From: CBDCBA01 sp965214125
Lineage (GTDB): Bacteria; Planctomycetota; Phycisphaerae; Tepidisphaerales; Tepidisphaeraceae
Assembly: GCA_965214125.1 (NCBI GenBank)
Contig: CBDCBA010000012.1
Span: 1 to 10,455, forward strand
Direction: 5' to 3'
Length of the DNA: 10,455 nt
Position numbers and translations under genes: made by a program. Position 1 is the first letter of the stretch. Each line of letters starts with the position of its first letter. This document shows, in pieces, positions 1 through 5,964 of the stretch. The notes under the pieces are model-generated. The model was not told the DNA's origin. It was given only the letters and a program-made list of their open reading frames with translations, and searched no databases.

Positions 1-152
1 CGGTGGTAAAGCTCTGGTGCAGGGCGGCATCGGAGCCGCGACCTTCGCGAAGGCTGCACCTCGTACACCTTGGAATCTTGGACGGATTTCGAGGAAGGCT
101 TGGCAAGCGTTTCGATCCGGCGACGGAGCAGGCGAAGGAGCGACGGCATTGA
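1..152 (+). CDS. C-terminal end of an upstream gene (possibly a glycosyltransferase), partial
   Basis: A reading frame that is open from the window edge (codons from base 3) ends with TGA at 150-152. It gives about 49 residues, including HLGILDGFRGRLGKRF and a charged tail. The LGILDGxxG pattern followed by basic residues resembles the end of many family 2 glycosyltransferases in polysaccharide loci; this is a weak resemblance, not a domain hit. The stronger argument is positional. The stop overlaps the proposed TTG start of the next gene as TTGA, the same kind of coupled junction seen later in the operon (GTGA at 2471-2474). Codon third positions are less GC-rich than in the following genes, which lowers confidence. 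If this frame is wrong, bases 1-148 would be either the 5' end of the next gene or an untranslated spacer. Confidence 0.4.
   Translation, partial: VVKLWCRAASEPRPSRRLHLVHLGILDGFRGRLGKRFDPATEQAKERRH
135..140 (+). promoter_or_regulatory. Ribosome binding site deciding the TTG start at 149
   Basis: AAGGAG lies 8 bases upstream of the TTG at 149. It is a near-perfect Shine-Dalgarno sequence at a normal distance. No comparable site precedes the in-frame GTG at 17, so it favours the shorter product. Confidence 0.6.
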
Positions 153-1300
153 AGGTGCTTCACCTCGTCCAAAAGCCTCAGCGGCGTGGCGCGGAAGTGT
201 TCTGCTACGAACTGAGCGGTGCGCTGCGCCGGCGCGGGCTGCAGGTGAGGATCGTCTACCTCTATGGTTACGGGGGCGATCGCCCGCTGCCTTCACATGC
301 AGACGATCGACAGCTGGATGGGCGGGAGGCTCGCGCGACGGAGCGGGTTCCGGGCGTTCAGCCCTCGCTGCTCCAAAACGTTCGTCGCGAGATCAGCGAG
401 TTCGCGCCGGACATCGTGCAGGTGAACGGGTCGCGAAGCGTGAAGTATGGGGCCGTCGCCCGCCGGCTTGCGGGGCGGGATGCCGGCTGGCGGCTCGTCT
501 ACCGGAACATTGGTGACCCACACATGTGGAACCGCCGCAAGCTGGGCGTCTGGCTATACCGCAAGTTGTTCATGTCCCAGGTCGAGGGCATCGTGGGCGT
601 GAGCGAGATGTCGCTCCGCAACGCGATCGAGATGTACGAGCTCGACGTGCCGAGCGTCTGCCTGCCGGGTGGGATCGACACCGATCGACTCAAGCCGGCC
701 GCGCCGCGGGATGTCGTTCGGGAGCGTGAGGGTGCGGGAGCCGACGACTGCGTGGTGGTCTACGTTGGCAACCTTTCACCCGAGAAGCGCCCCGATCGCT
801 TCCTCCGCGTGCTCGCCAAGGCCAGCAAGGCGCAGCCGAATCTGCAAGGGTGGTTTGTCGGCGATGGGGTGCTGCGGGGCGAGCTGGAACAGCTGGCCGA
901 TTCGCTCGGCATCCGTGCGGCGGTGAGGTTCCTGGGGTATAAAGAGACCGTCGCCGACTACCTCGCCGCCGCCGACGTGTTCGCCCTGACGAGCGACACC
1001 GAGGGAACGCCGGCGGTCGTGCTGGAGGCGGGCTACCTCGGCCTGCCGACGGTCGCGACAAAGGTCGGCGGCGTGCCGGAAGCCGTATTGCACGAGCGGA
1101 CAGGCCTGGTCTGCGACCGCATCGATGAGGACGCCCTCGCCGCCGCCCTGGCCCGATTGGCCGCGTCCGAGGCCGAGAGGCGGGCAATGGGACAGGCCGC
1201 CCGCGATTGGGTGGAGGGCCGATTCACGCTCGAGACGGTCGCGGAGAAGTACGTGGCGTTCTACGAGCGCGTCCTGCGGGAGACGCGGGGGAATGCATGA
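149..1300 (+). CDS. GT-B fold glycosyltransferase (GT4-like)
   Basis: This predicted cytoplasmic or membrane-associated enzyme would transfer a sugar from an activated nucleotide donor to a growing surface glycan; the exact donor and acceptor cannot be read. With the TTG start the product has 383 residues, a usual GT4 size. The N-terminal Rossmann-type domain opens with KVLHLVQKPQRRGAE (residues 2-16). The C-terminal donor domain begins near VVVYVGNLSPEKRPDRFL (about 203-219) and includes FVGDG (236-240). The E-x7-E donor-site motif is E285 and E293 in EGTPAVVLE, followed by GLPTVATKVGGVPE (298-311). An in-frame GTG at 17 would add 44 residues that precede the normal start of the fold. I prefer 149 because of the AAGGAG site and because the first beta strand begins there. 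The gene is followed at once by a second glycosyltransferase, consistent with sequential sugar additions in one operon. The family assignment is firm; the substrate is unknown. Confidence 0.88.
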   Translation: MKVLHLVQKPQRRGAEVFCYELSGALRRRGLQVRIVYLYGYGGDRPLPSHADDRQLDGREARATERVPGVQPSLLQNVRREISEFAPDIVQVNGSRSVKYGAVARRLAGRDAGWRLVYRNIGDPHMWNRRKLGVWLYRKLFMSQVEGIVGVSEMSLRNAIEMYELDVPSVCLPGGIDTDRLKPAAPRDVVREREGAGADDCVVVYVGNLSPEKRPDRFLRVLAKASKAQPNLQGWFVGDGVLRGELEQLADSLGIRAAVRFLGYKETVADYLAAADVFALTSDTEGTPAVVLEAGYLGLPTVATKVGGVPEAVLHERTGLVCDRIDEDALAAALARLAASEAERRAMGQAARDWVEGRFTLETVAEKYVAFYERVLRETRGNA

Positions 1301-1301
1301 G

Positions 1302-2474
1302 ATGAGCGAGCCGACCCGCGTGTTTCACCTCATCAAAGGTCTCGGCCGCGGGGGAGCTGAGATGCTCCTGCCGGCGGGGCTGCGCGTCGGTGGTGGAGGC
1401 TTCGAGTATGCCTACGGCTACTTCCTGCCGTGGAAGGATGCGCTGGTGGGCGATTTGCGGTCGCTCGGTGCCCCCGTCACCTGCTTCGGCGGGCGGTCGA
1501 ACGCGGCGATTCTGATGAAGGCGCGGGCGGTGGCGAAGGAGTTGGAGCGGTGGCGGGCGGACGTGCTGCATTGCCACTTGCCGGTGGCGGGCATCGTCGG
1601 GCGAATCGCGGGGCGGATGGCGGGTGGTGGGGGGGTGCCCGTCGTCTACACGGAGCACAACAAGATGGAGCGCTACCACGGCCTCACGCGGCGGGCGAAC
1701 CTGCTGACGTGGCGGTGGCAGCAGCACGCGATTGCCGTCTCCGAGAGCGTGGCGGAGTCGATCCGGGCGCACGTGCCGGCGGGCGTCGGCGGTGACGGGG
1801 GTGGGGTGCCGCTGACGACGGTGGAGAACGGGGTCGATACGGAGCAGTTCGATCCGGCGACGGGGGGTGGGGCGGATGGGGTGGCGGTTCGACAGCAGTT
1901 CGACATTCCTGCGAATGCGCCGGTGGTGGGCACGGTGTCGGTGTTTCGGGTGCAGAAGCGGCTCGACCACTGGCTGCAGGCGGCAGCGCGGGTGGTGCGG
2001 TCCGTTCCGAATGCCCATTTCCTGCTTGTGGGGGATGGGCCATTGCGGGGAGACGTGGAGCGATGGATCGCCGCGGAAGACCTGACGGAGCGCGTGCACC
2101 TTGCAGGGTTGCAGACGGAGGTGCGGCCGTACCTGGCGGCGATGGACGTTTACCTCATGTCGTCGCAGTTCGAGGGGCTGCCGATCGCCCTGCTGGAGGC
2201 GATGGCGATGGCCCGCCCCGTCGTCGCGACGGCAGTTGGGGGGATTCCGGAAGTGATCAGTGACGGGCAGAATGGTCTGCTCGTGCCGGCGGGCGATGCT
2301 CAGCAGATGGCCGAGGCGTCGCTGCGGTTGCTGAACGACGCATCGTTGCGAAAATCAATGGGAAATGCGGCGCGATCGACGATCTGCGAGCGGTTTTCGA
2401 TCGCTCGGATGCAGCGGCAACTCGAGGCGATTTACCGGCAGGTCGTCGCGAAGCATCGGGGGGAGCAGGCGTGA
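1302..2474 (+). CDS. GT-B fold glycosyltransferase (GT4-like), second of the pair
   Basis: A 390-residue retaining-type glycosyltransferase, predicted to act on the cytoplasmic side in assembly of the same glycan as its neighbour. The N-terminal acceptor domain starts with TRVFHLIKGLGRGGAEMLL (residues 5-23) and contains YTEHNK (116-121). The linker shows VENGVDTEQFDP (174-185), the usual entry to the donor domain. Then come GTVSVFRVQKRLDHWLQA (210-227), LLVGDGPLRGDVE (241-253), E291 and E299 of the E-x7-E motif in EGLPIALLE, and ARPVVATAVGGIPEVI (304-319). The ATG at 1302 is two bases past the preceding stop, and GGGGGA lies 9 bases upstream of it. An ATG at 1293 would add only MHE and overlap the preceding gene by 8 bases; it is a real alternative. 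The two glycosyltransferases share a fold but differ clearly in sequence, so this is not a recent duplication. The sugar specificity is not determinable. Confidence 0.9.
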   Translation: MSEPTRVFHLIKGLGRGGAEMLLPAGLRVGGGGFEYAYGYFLPWKDALVGDLRSLGAPVTCFGGRSNAAILMKARAVAKELERWRADVLHCHLPVAGIVGRIAGRMAGGGGVPVVYTEHNKMERYHGLTRRANLLTWRWQQHAIAVSESVAESIRAHVPAGVGGDGGGVPLTTVENGVDTEQFDPATGGGADGVAVRQQFDIPANAPVVGTVSVFRVQKRLDHWLQAAARVVRSVPNAHFLLVGDGPLRGDVERWIAAEDLTERVHLAGLQTEVRPYLAAMDVYLMSSQFEGLPIALLEAMAMARPVVATAVGGIPEVISDGQNGLLVPAGDAQQMAEASLRLLNDASLRKSMGNAARSTICERFSIARMQRQLEAIYRQVVAKHRGEQA

Positions 2475-3517
2475 GCAAGAGCGACGACATCACCATCCGC
2501 CCCGCCGTCGATGCGGATATTCCGGCGATCGTCGCATTGATGGAGCGAAGCCTGAAGGAGGCGACGCTCGGCTTCAACGACGCGGCGTGGCGGTGGAAGC
2601 ACGTCGACAACCCCTTCGGCCGCTCGCCGGTGCTGGTGGCGACGGACGATGGGGGTGGTGGGCAGATCGTTGGGCTGCGGGCGTTCATGCGGTGGACGTG
2701 GCGGGCGGACGGTCAAGATGTGCCCGCCGTGCGGGCGGTCGACACGGCGACGCACCCGGAGTACCAAGGCTGCGGCATCTTCAAGCGGCTGACGTTGCGG
2801 TTGCTCGATGACTTGGAAGCGGATGGGTCGGCCGCGTTCGTCCTCAACACGCCTAACAGCAAGAGTAAGCCGGGCTACCTGAAGATGGGGTGGAGCGAGG
2901 TGGCACGGTTCCCGGTGGCGATCCGGCCGAAGCGGCCGGTGCGGATTCTGCGTGGGGTGGGATTCAGCTCACCGTCGGGCCCGTCCGGGGCGGCGGATGG
3001 TGGGATGAATCCCACCCTACGGGCGTCGGACACGGAGGGGTTGGCGGTAGAGGGGTTGGCGGCTGCGTTGGAGCGTGTGACGTCCCCGCCCCGCCGCCTG
3101 CACACGCGGCGGACGCTGGCGTACCTGCGGTGGCGTTACGCCGACATCCCCGGCCTGCCGTACGCGATCGACGCGGAGACCAAAGGAGAAGCCGGCGCGG
3201 TCGTCGTCAGTCGGCTGAACCAAATGCGGGGGCTGGTTGAGCTGCGCGTCTGCGAGCTGCTGCACACGCCGGATGCTGAAGGAAAGCGGCTGGCGAAGCG
3301 GCTGCTGCGGGATCGCTTACGCCGGCAGCCGCACGATTTTGCGTCGCTTATGCCTGGTCCCGGCGAAGGGTGGGCGGCGTTGCGGCGCGGGTTCGTGACG
3401 GTGCCGCGCAGCGGGCTGACGCTGACGGCCCGGCCGATTGGGAAGACGGCGATCAAACCTGATCCTTTGCGGCTGGAGAGTTGGGCGCTCTCGACGGGGG
3501 ACGTCGAACTGTTCTGA
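2471..3517 (+). CDS. GNAT-family acyltransferase of the polysaccharide operon
   Basis: Predicted acetyl/acyl-CoA-dependent N-acyltransferase of 348 residues, probably modifying an amino sugar or another glycan precursor; the substrate is inferred only from context. ITIRPAVDADIPAIVALM (7-24) is the first strand and helix of a GNAT domain. HPEYQGCGIFKRL (95-107) is the CoA-binding motif A (Q/R-x-x-G-x-G). The protein is about twice the length of a single GNAT domain. Its second half has a conserved-looking LAYLRWRYADIPGLPY (216-230) and WAALRRGF (301-308), suggesting a degenerate second GNAT-like half. The GTG start overlaps the preceding stop as GTGA, with GGAG just upstream, so translation is probably coupled. 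Residues 161-184 are encoded by a palindromic element (see repeat at 2951-3021) and form a Gly/Pro/Ser-rich stretch unlike the rest. The family is convincing; the role in glycan modification is inference. Confidence 0.82.
   Translation: MSKSDDITIRPAVDADIPAIVALMERSLKEATLGFNDAAWRWKHVDNPFGRSPVLVATDDGGGGQIVGLRAFMRWTWRADGQDVPAVRAVDTATHPEYQGCGIFKRLTLRLLDDLEADGSAAFVLNTPNSKSKPGYLKMGWSEVARFPVAIRPKRPVRILRGVGFSSPSGPSGAADGGMNPTLRASDTEGLAVEGLAAALERVTSPPRRLHTRRTLAYLRWRYADIPGLPYAIDAETKGEAGAVVVSRLNQMRGLVELRVCELLHTPDAEGKRLAKRLLRDRLRRQPHDFASLMPGPGEGWAALRRGFVTVPRSGLTLTARPIGKTAIKPDPLRLESWALSTGDVELF
2951..3021. repeat. 71-bp inverted-repeat element lying inside the acetyltransferase gene
   Basis: The 16-base end CGTGGGGTGGGATTCA (2951-2966) is the reverse complement of TGAATCCCACCCTACG (3006-3021) at 15 of 16 positions. 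The right end also contains a compact perfect palindrome, GGTGGGAT-GA-ATCCCACC (2999-3016). The element is in frame and contributes codons 161-184 of the acetyltransferase. The layout is that of a small non-autonomous palindromic repeat (MITE or REP-like). Only one copy is visible here, so repetitive status is inferred from its form and from my general recollection of similar GGTGGGATGAATCCCACC repeats in bacterial genomes. Confidence 0.65.
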
Positions 3518-3525
3518 CAGGCAGA

Positions 3526-3611
3526 TGGTGGCACGGGTCGCGTCGGCGAGACCCGTGTCGGGAGACCCACGTAAGCAGACACGGGTCTCGCCGACGCGAC
3601 CCGTGCCACCA
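3526..3611. repeat. REPIN-like 86-bp palindromic element with perfect 34-bp arms
   Basis: Bases 3526-3559 are the exact reverse complement of 3578-3611, separated by an 18-base loop (3560-3577). Each arm is itself a smaller inverted repeat: CACGGGTC (3532-3539) with GACCCGTG (3550-3557), mirrored at 3580-3587 and 3598-3605. This nested architecture, two REP hairpins in opposite orientation, matches REPIN/BIME elements mobilised in trans by RAYT transposases. It lies between the acetyltransferase stop (3517) and the membrane-protein start, the only real gap in the operon. As RNA it would form a very stable stem without a following T-run, so it may stabilise upstream mRNA or reduce readthrough rather than fully terminate. 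No transposase is in the window. Confidence 0.8.
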
Positions 3612-3622
3612 GACGGTGTAGG

Positions 3623-4966
3623 TTGTCGTCCTTGAGCGAGTGGACCGGACTCATCATCGCCTGCGCGCTCGTCGCCGCCGTGGCGGTGGCGGCGAACGCG
3701 CGCGGGTTGGCTAAGCCGATCCTGACGCTGTTGCTGGCTGCGCTGGCGCTGCGGATCGTCGGGGGCATCGCGCGGTACGAGGTGCTGGCGCAGGTGTACG
3801 GCGGCGTTGGGGACGCCAACACCTATTTTCGGCGCGGGCTGGCTGCCGCGGGCGACTTTTGGCAACTCGACTTCTCGCCGATCACCAACTCTGACCTTTG
3901 GCGAAACCCGAGCCGTTGGTGGGGCACGACGTTCATCGACTGGCCAACGGCCCTCGTGCTGATGGTCATCGGCGAGAGCATTCGCGGCGGGTTCGTCGTC
4001 TTCTCGCTGCTGAGCTTTGCCGGGCTGGCGGCGTTCGCGGCGGCGTTTGCGCGGAGCTTCCCGCACGTGCCGGCCGAGCGGTACGCGCGGTGGGTGTGGC
4101 TCTTCCCGTCGCTCTGGTTCTGGCCGAGCAGCATCGGGAAGGACGCGCTCATTCTCTGCGGGCTGGGCGTCTTCGTCCTCGGCTTTGTCGGCCGGCGTAG
4201 CAGGCTGCATCCCGATCGCGCGGCGAGCGTTAGTTGGCCGCTGATGGTGCTGGGCGGAGCGCTTGTCTTCTGCGTCCGCCCGCAGGTGGCGGCGGTGGTG
4301 ATCGCCAGCGCCGTCGGGTCGATGTGGCTTGGCACGCTCGGCGGCACGCGACGCACCAAATGGGTCGAGGCGGTCGGCGTGCTCGGCGTGGGGCTCGTCG
4401 GGCTCTACTTCGCGCTCGGCCAGATCGGCATCAGCGGGTTCGACGTCGAGGGCGTGGGCGAGTATCTCGACGAGAACGCCAGCCGCGGCGACTATGGCGG
4501 CAGCGGGTTCGACAGTGGCGTGGCGAGCGGCGGCGGACTGTTGAACCTGCCGATCGCGTTCTTCAACATCCTCTTTCGACCGCTGCCGTGGGAGGCGCAC
4601 AACATCCCGGCCCTCATCAGCGCGCTGGAGATCTGGGGCTTCTGGGTGCTCGCGTGGTGGCAGCGCAAGCGGGTGATGGCGGCGCTGAAGGGGTGCCTGA
4701 AGGATCGGCTGCTGCGGTTCGCGATCATCTTCGTGCCACTCTACGCGACGCTGCTGGGACTGCTGATCGCCAACGCCGGGATCATCGCGCGGCAGCGTAT
4801 TTTCCTGTTCCCGCTGCTGTTCGTCTTCTTCGAGGCCGTGCCGGCGACGGCGACGATCTCGCGATCAATTCGCGCAGCACCGACACGAACGGCCTCCACC
4901 CCACCACCGCGGGTGCGTCGCCCGGCGCGGCGACCGCGGCCGCGGATTGCGGAGGTGGCGAAGTAG
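3623..4966 (+). CDS. Multi-pass membrane protein, polysaccharide polymerase/ligase-like
   Basis: Integral inner-membrane protein of 447 residues with roughly nine to eleven hydrophobic segments. Examples are residues 8-24, 33-48, 122-142, 156-187, 205-235, 247-266, 328-346, 366-385 and 391-406. Loops carry GDANTYFRRG (63-72), WPSSIGKDALIL (167-178), FRPLPWEAHN (318-327) and NAGIIARQR (384-392). I recall motifs of this sort from uncharacterised membrane proteins of exopolysaccharide loci that are placed like Wzy polymerases or O-antigen ligases, but no catalytic residue can be assigned. The position between glycan-modifying enzymes and a deacetylase fits polymerisation or export. The C-terminal 35 residues are Arg/Pro-rich and cytoplasm-like. 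The start is uncertain: TTG at 3623 and TTG at 3632 are both possible, with only a weak AGG at 3620-3622, whose spacing suits 3632 better. The REPIN-like element immediately upstream may have altered the original initiation region. Confidence 0.72.
   Translation: MSSLSEWTGLIIACALVAAVAVAANARGLAKPILTLLLAALALRIVGGIARYEVLAQVYGGVGDANTYFRRGLAAAGDFWQLDFSPITNSDLWRNPSRWWGTTFIDWPTALVLMVIGESIRGGFVVFSLLSFAGLAAFAAAFARSFPHVPAERYARWVWLFPSLWFWPSSIGKDALILCGLGVFVLGFVGRRSRLHPDRAASVSWPLMVLGGALVFCVRPQVAAVVIASAVGSMWLGTLGGTRRTKWVEAVGVLGVGLVGLYFALGQIGISGFDVEGVGEYLDENASRGDYGGSGFDSGVASGGGLLNLPIAFFNILFRPLPWEAHNIPALISALEIWGFWVLAWWQRKRVMAALKGCLKDRLLRFAIIFVPLYATLLGLLIANAGIIARQRIFLFPLLFVFFEAVPATATISRSIRAAPTRTASTPPPRVRRPARRPRPRIAEVAK
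4951..4956 (+). promoter_or_regulatory. Ribosome binding site deciding the GTG start at 4966
   Basis: GGAGGT lies inside the end of the membrane-protein gene, 9 bases before a GTG at 4966. That GTG overlaps the preceding TAG by one base (TAGTG). It fixes the deacetylase start even though the same frame is open far upstream. Confidence 0.65.
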
Positions 4967-5964
4967 TGCCGGGGGCGCTCGTCATTTCGCTCGACTTCGA
5001 ACTCCACTGGGGCGCGCGCGACAAGTACGCACCGGACGGGCCGTACCGCGCGAACCTGCTTGCGGCGCGGAAGGCGGTCACGCGCACGCTCGAGTTGTTC
5101 GAGCGATACGAAGTTGCCGCGACGTGGGCGACGGTCGGCATGCTCTTCGCCGAAACGCTCGAAGAGTTCGAAAACGCCCTGCCAAGCGTGCGGCCGATTT
5201 ACGCGAACGCGGCGCTCGACCCATACGGTGAGGCGGTCGGCGACGACGAGGCAAGCGACCCGATCCACCTCGCCGGCAGTCTTGTCGAGCGGATCCAACG
5301 GACGCCGCGGCAGGAGGTGGCGACGCACACGTTCAGCCACTTCTACTGCCTTGAAGCCGGCGCGACGGCCGGGGCATTCGAGGCCGATCTCGCCGCGGCG
5401 CGGACGGTCGCGGCGACGCGGGACGTTAAGTTGCGGTCGATCGTCTTCCCCCGCAACCAGCACCGGCCGGAGTACGAGCGCGTGCTGCTCGACAGCGGCA
5501 TCACGAGCTTTCGCGGCAACCCGCCAACGTGGACGTGGGGAAAATCCGCCGACGAATCGGTTCGCTCACCTGCAAAGCGGGCAGGACGGTTGGCGGACGC
5601 TTACCTGCCGATCACTGGCCACGGGACGTTCGGGTGGGACGAGATCCTTCAACCGAATGGTCTGGCGAACGTGCGGGCCAGCCTGCCGTTGCGGCCGTGG
5701 TCGCGGCGGCTGCGGGCGCTCGAACCGCTCCGCCGGCGACGCATTCGCCGGGCGTTGGCATACGCGGCCAAGCACGATCGGCTCTTCCACCTCTGGTGGC
5801 ACCCGCACAACTTCGGCGGCGACGTCGGGCGAAACCTCGCGATTCTCGAAGCAATCCTGCAGGACGCCGCCGACCTGCGCAACCGGCACGGCCTTACGTC
5901 GATGACGATGGCCGACGTTGCGGACGAGGCGAAGCGCCGCCCTATTCCCCCGCGATCAGGCTGA
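4966..5964 (+). CDS. Polysaccharide deacetylase (NodB homology domain)
   Basis: Predicted metal-dependent carbohydrate esterase (CE4-like) of 332 residues that removes acetyl groups from N-acetylated sugars of the operon's polysaccharide. ALVISLDFELHWG (4-16) occupies motif 1, with D10 as the candidate catalytic base; the canonical TFDDG is replaced by SLDFE. THTFSH (120-125) supplies the H-x-x-x-H metal-binding pair, H121 and H125. FPRNQHRPEY (161-170) corresponds to motif 3, and LWWHPHNFG (276-284) holds the late catalytic histidine region. There is no signal peptide with this start, so it is either cytoplasmic or acts on lipid-linked intermediates. The GTG start is chosen from the GGAGGT site and the one-base overlap with the preceding stop. 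The 3' end overlaps the convergent hydrolase gene by 23 bases. The fold and chemistry are well supported; the substrate is inferred from context. Confidence 0.85.
   Translation: MPGALVISLDFELHWGARDKYAPDGPYRANLLAARKAVTRTLELFERYEVAATWATVGMLFAETLEEFENALPSVRPIYANAALDPYGEAVGDDEASDPIHLAGSLVERIQRTPRQEVATHTFSHFYCLEAGATAGAFEADLAAARTVAATRDVKLRSIVFPRNQHRPEYERVLLDSGITSFRGNPPTWTWGKSADESVRSPAKRAGRLADAYLPITGHGTFGWDEILQPNGLANVRASLPLRPWSRRLRALEPLRRRRIRRALAYAAKHDRLFHLWWHPHNFGGDVGRNLAILEAILQDAADLRNRHGLTSMTMADVADEAKRRPIPPRSG

Noticed and set aside
17..148. N-terminal extension of the first glycosyltransferase to a GTG at 17
   Set aside because: No ribosome binding site there, no fold element in the 44 residues, and a strong AAGGAG site serves the TTG at 149.
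3526..3611. The long inverted repeat as an ordinary intrinsic terminator
   Set aside because: No T-run follows, the loop is long and each arm has its own internal hairpin, so a mobile palindromic repeat fits better. An effect on transcript stability remains possible.
3317..4600. Long open frame (427 codons) on the minus strand across the acetyltransferase/membrane-protein region
   Set aside because: It is Arg/Pro/Asp/His-rich with no domain, crosses the REPIN-like element and is antisense to a clear membrane protein. It is an artefact of high GC content.
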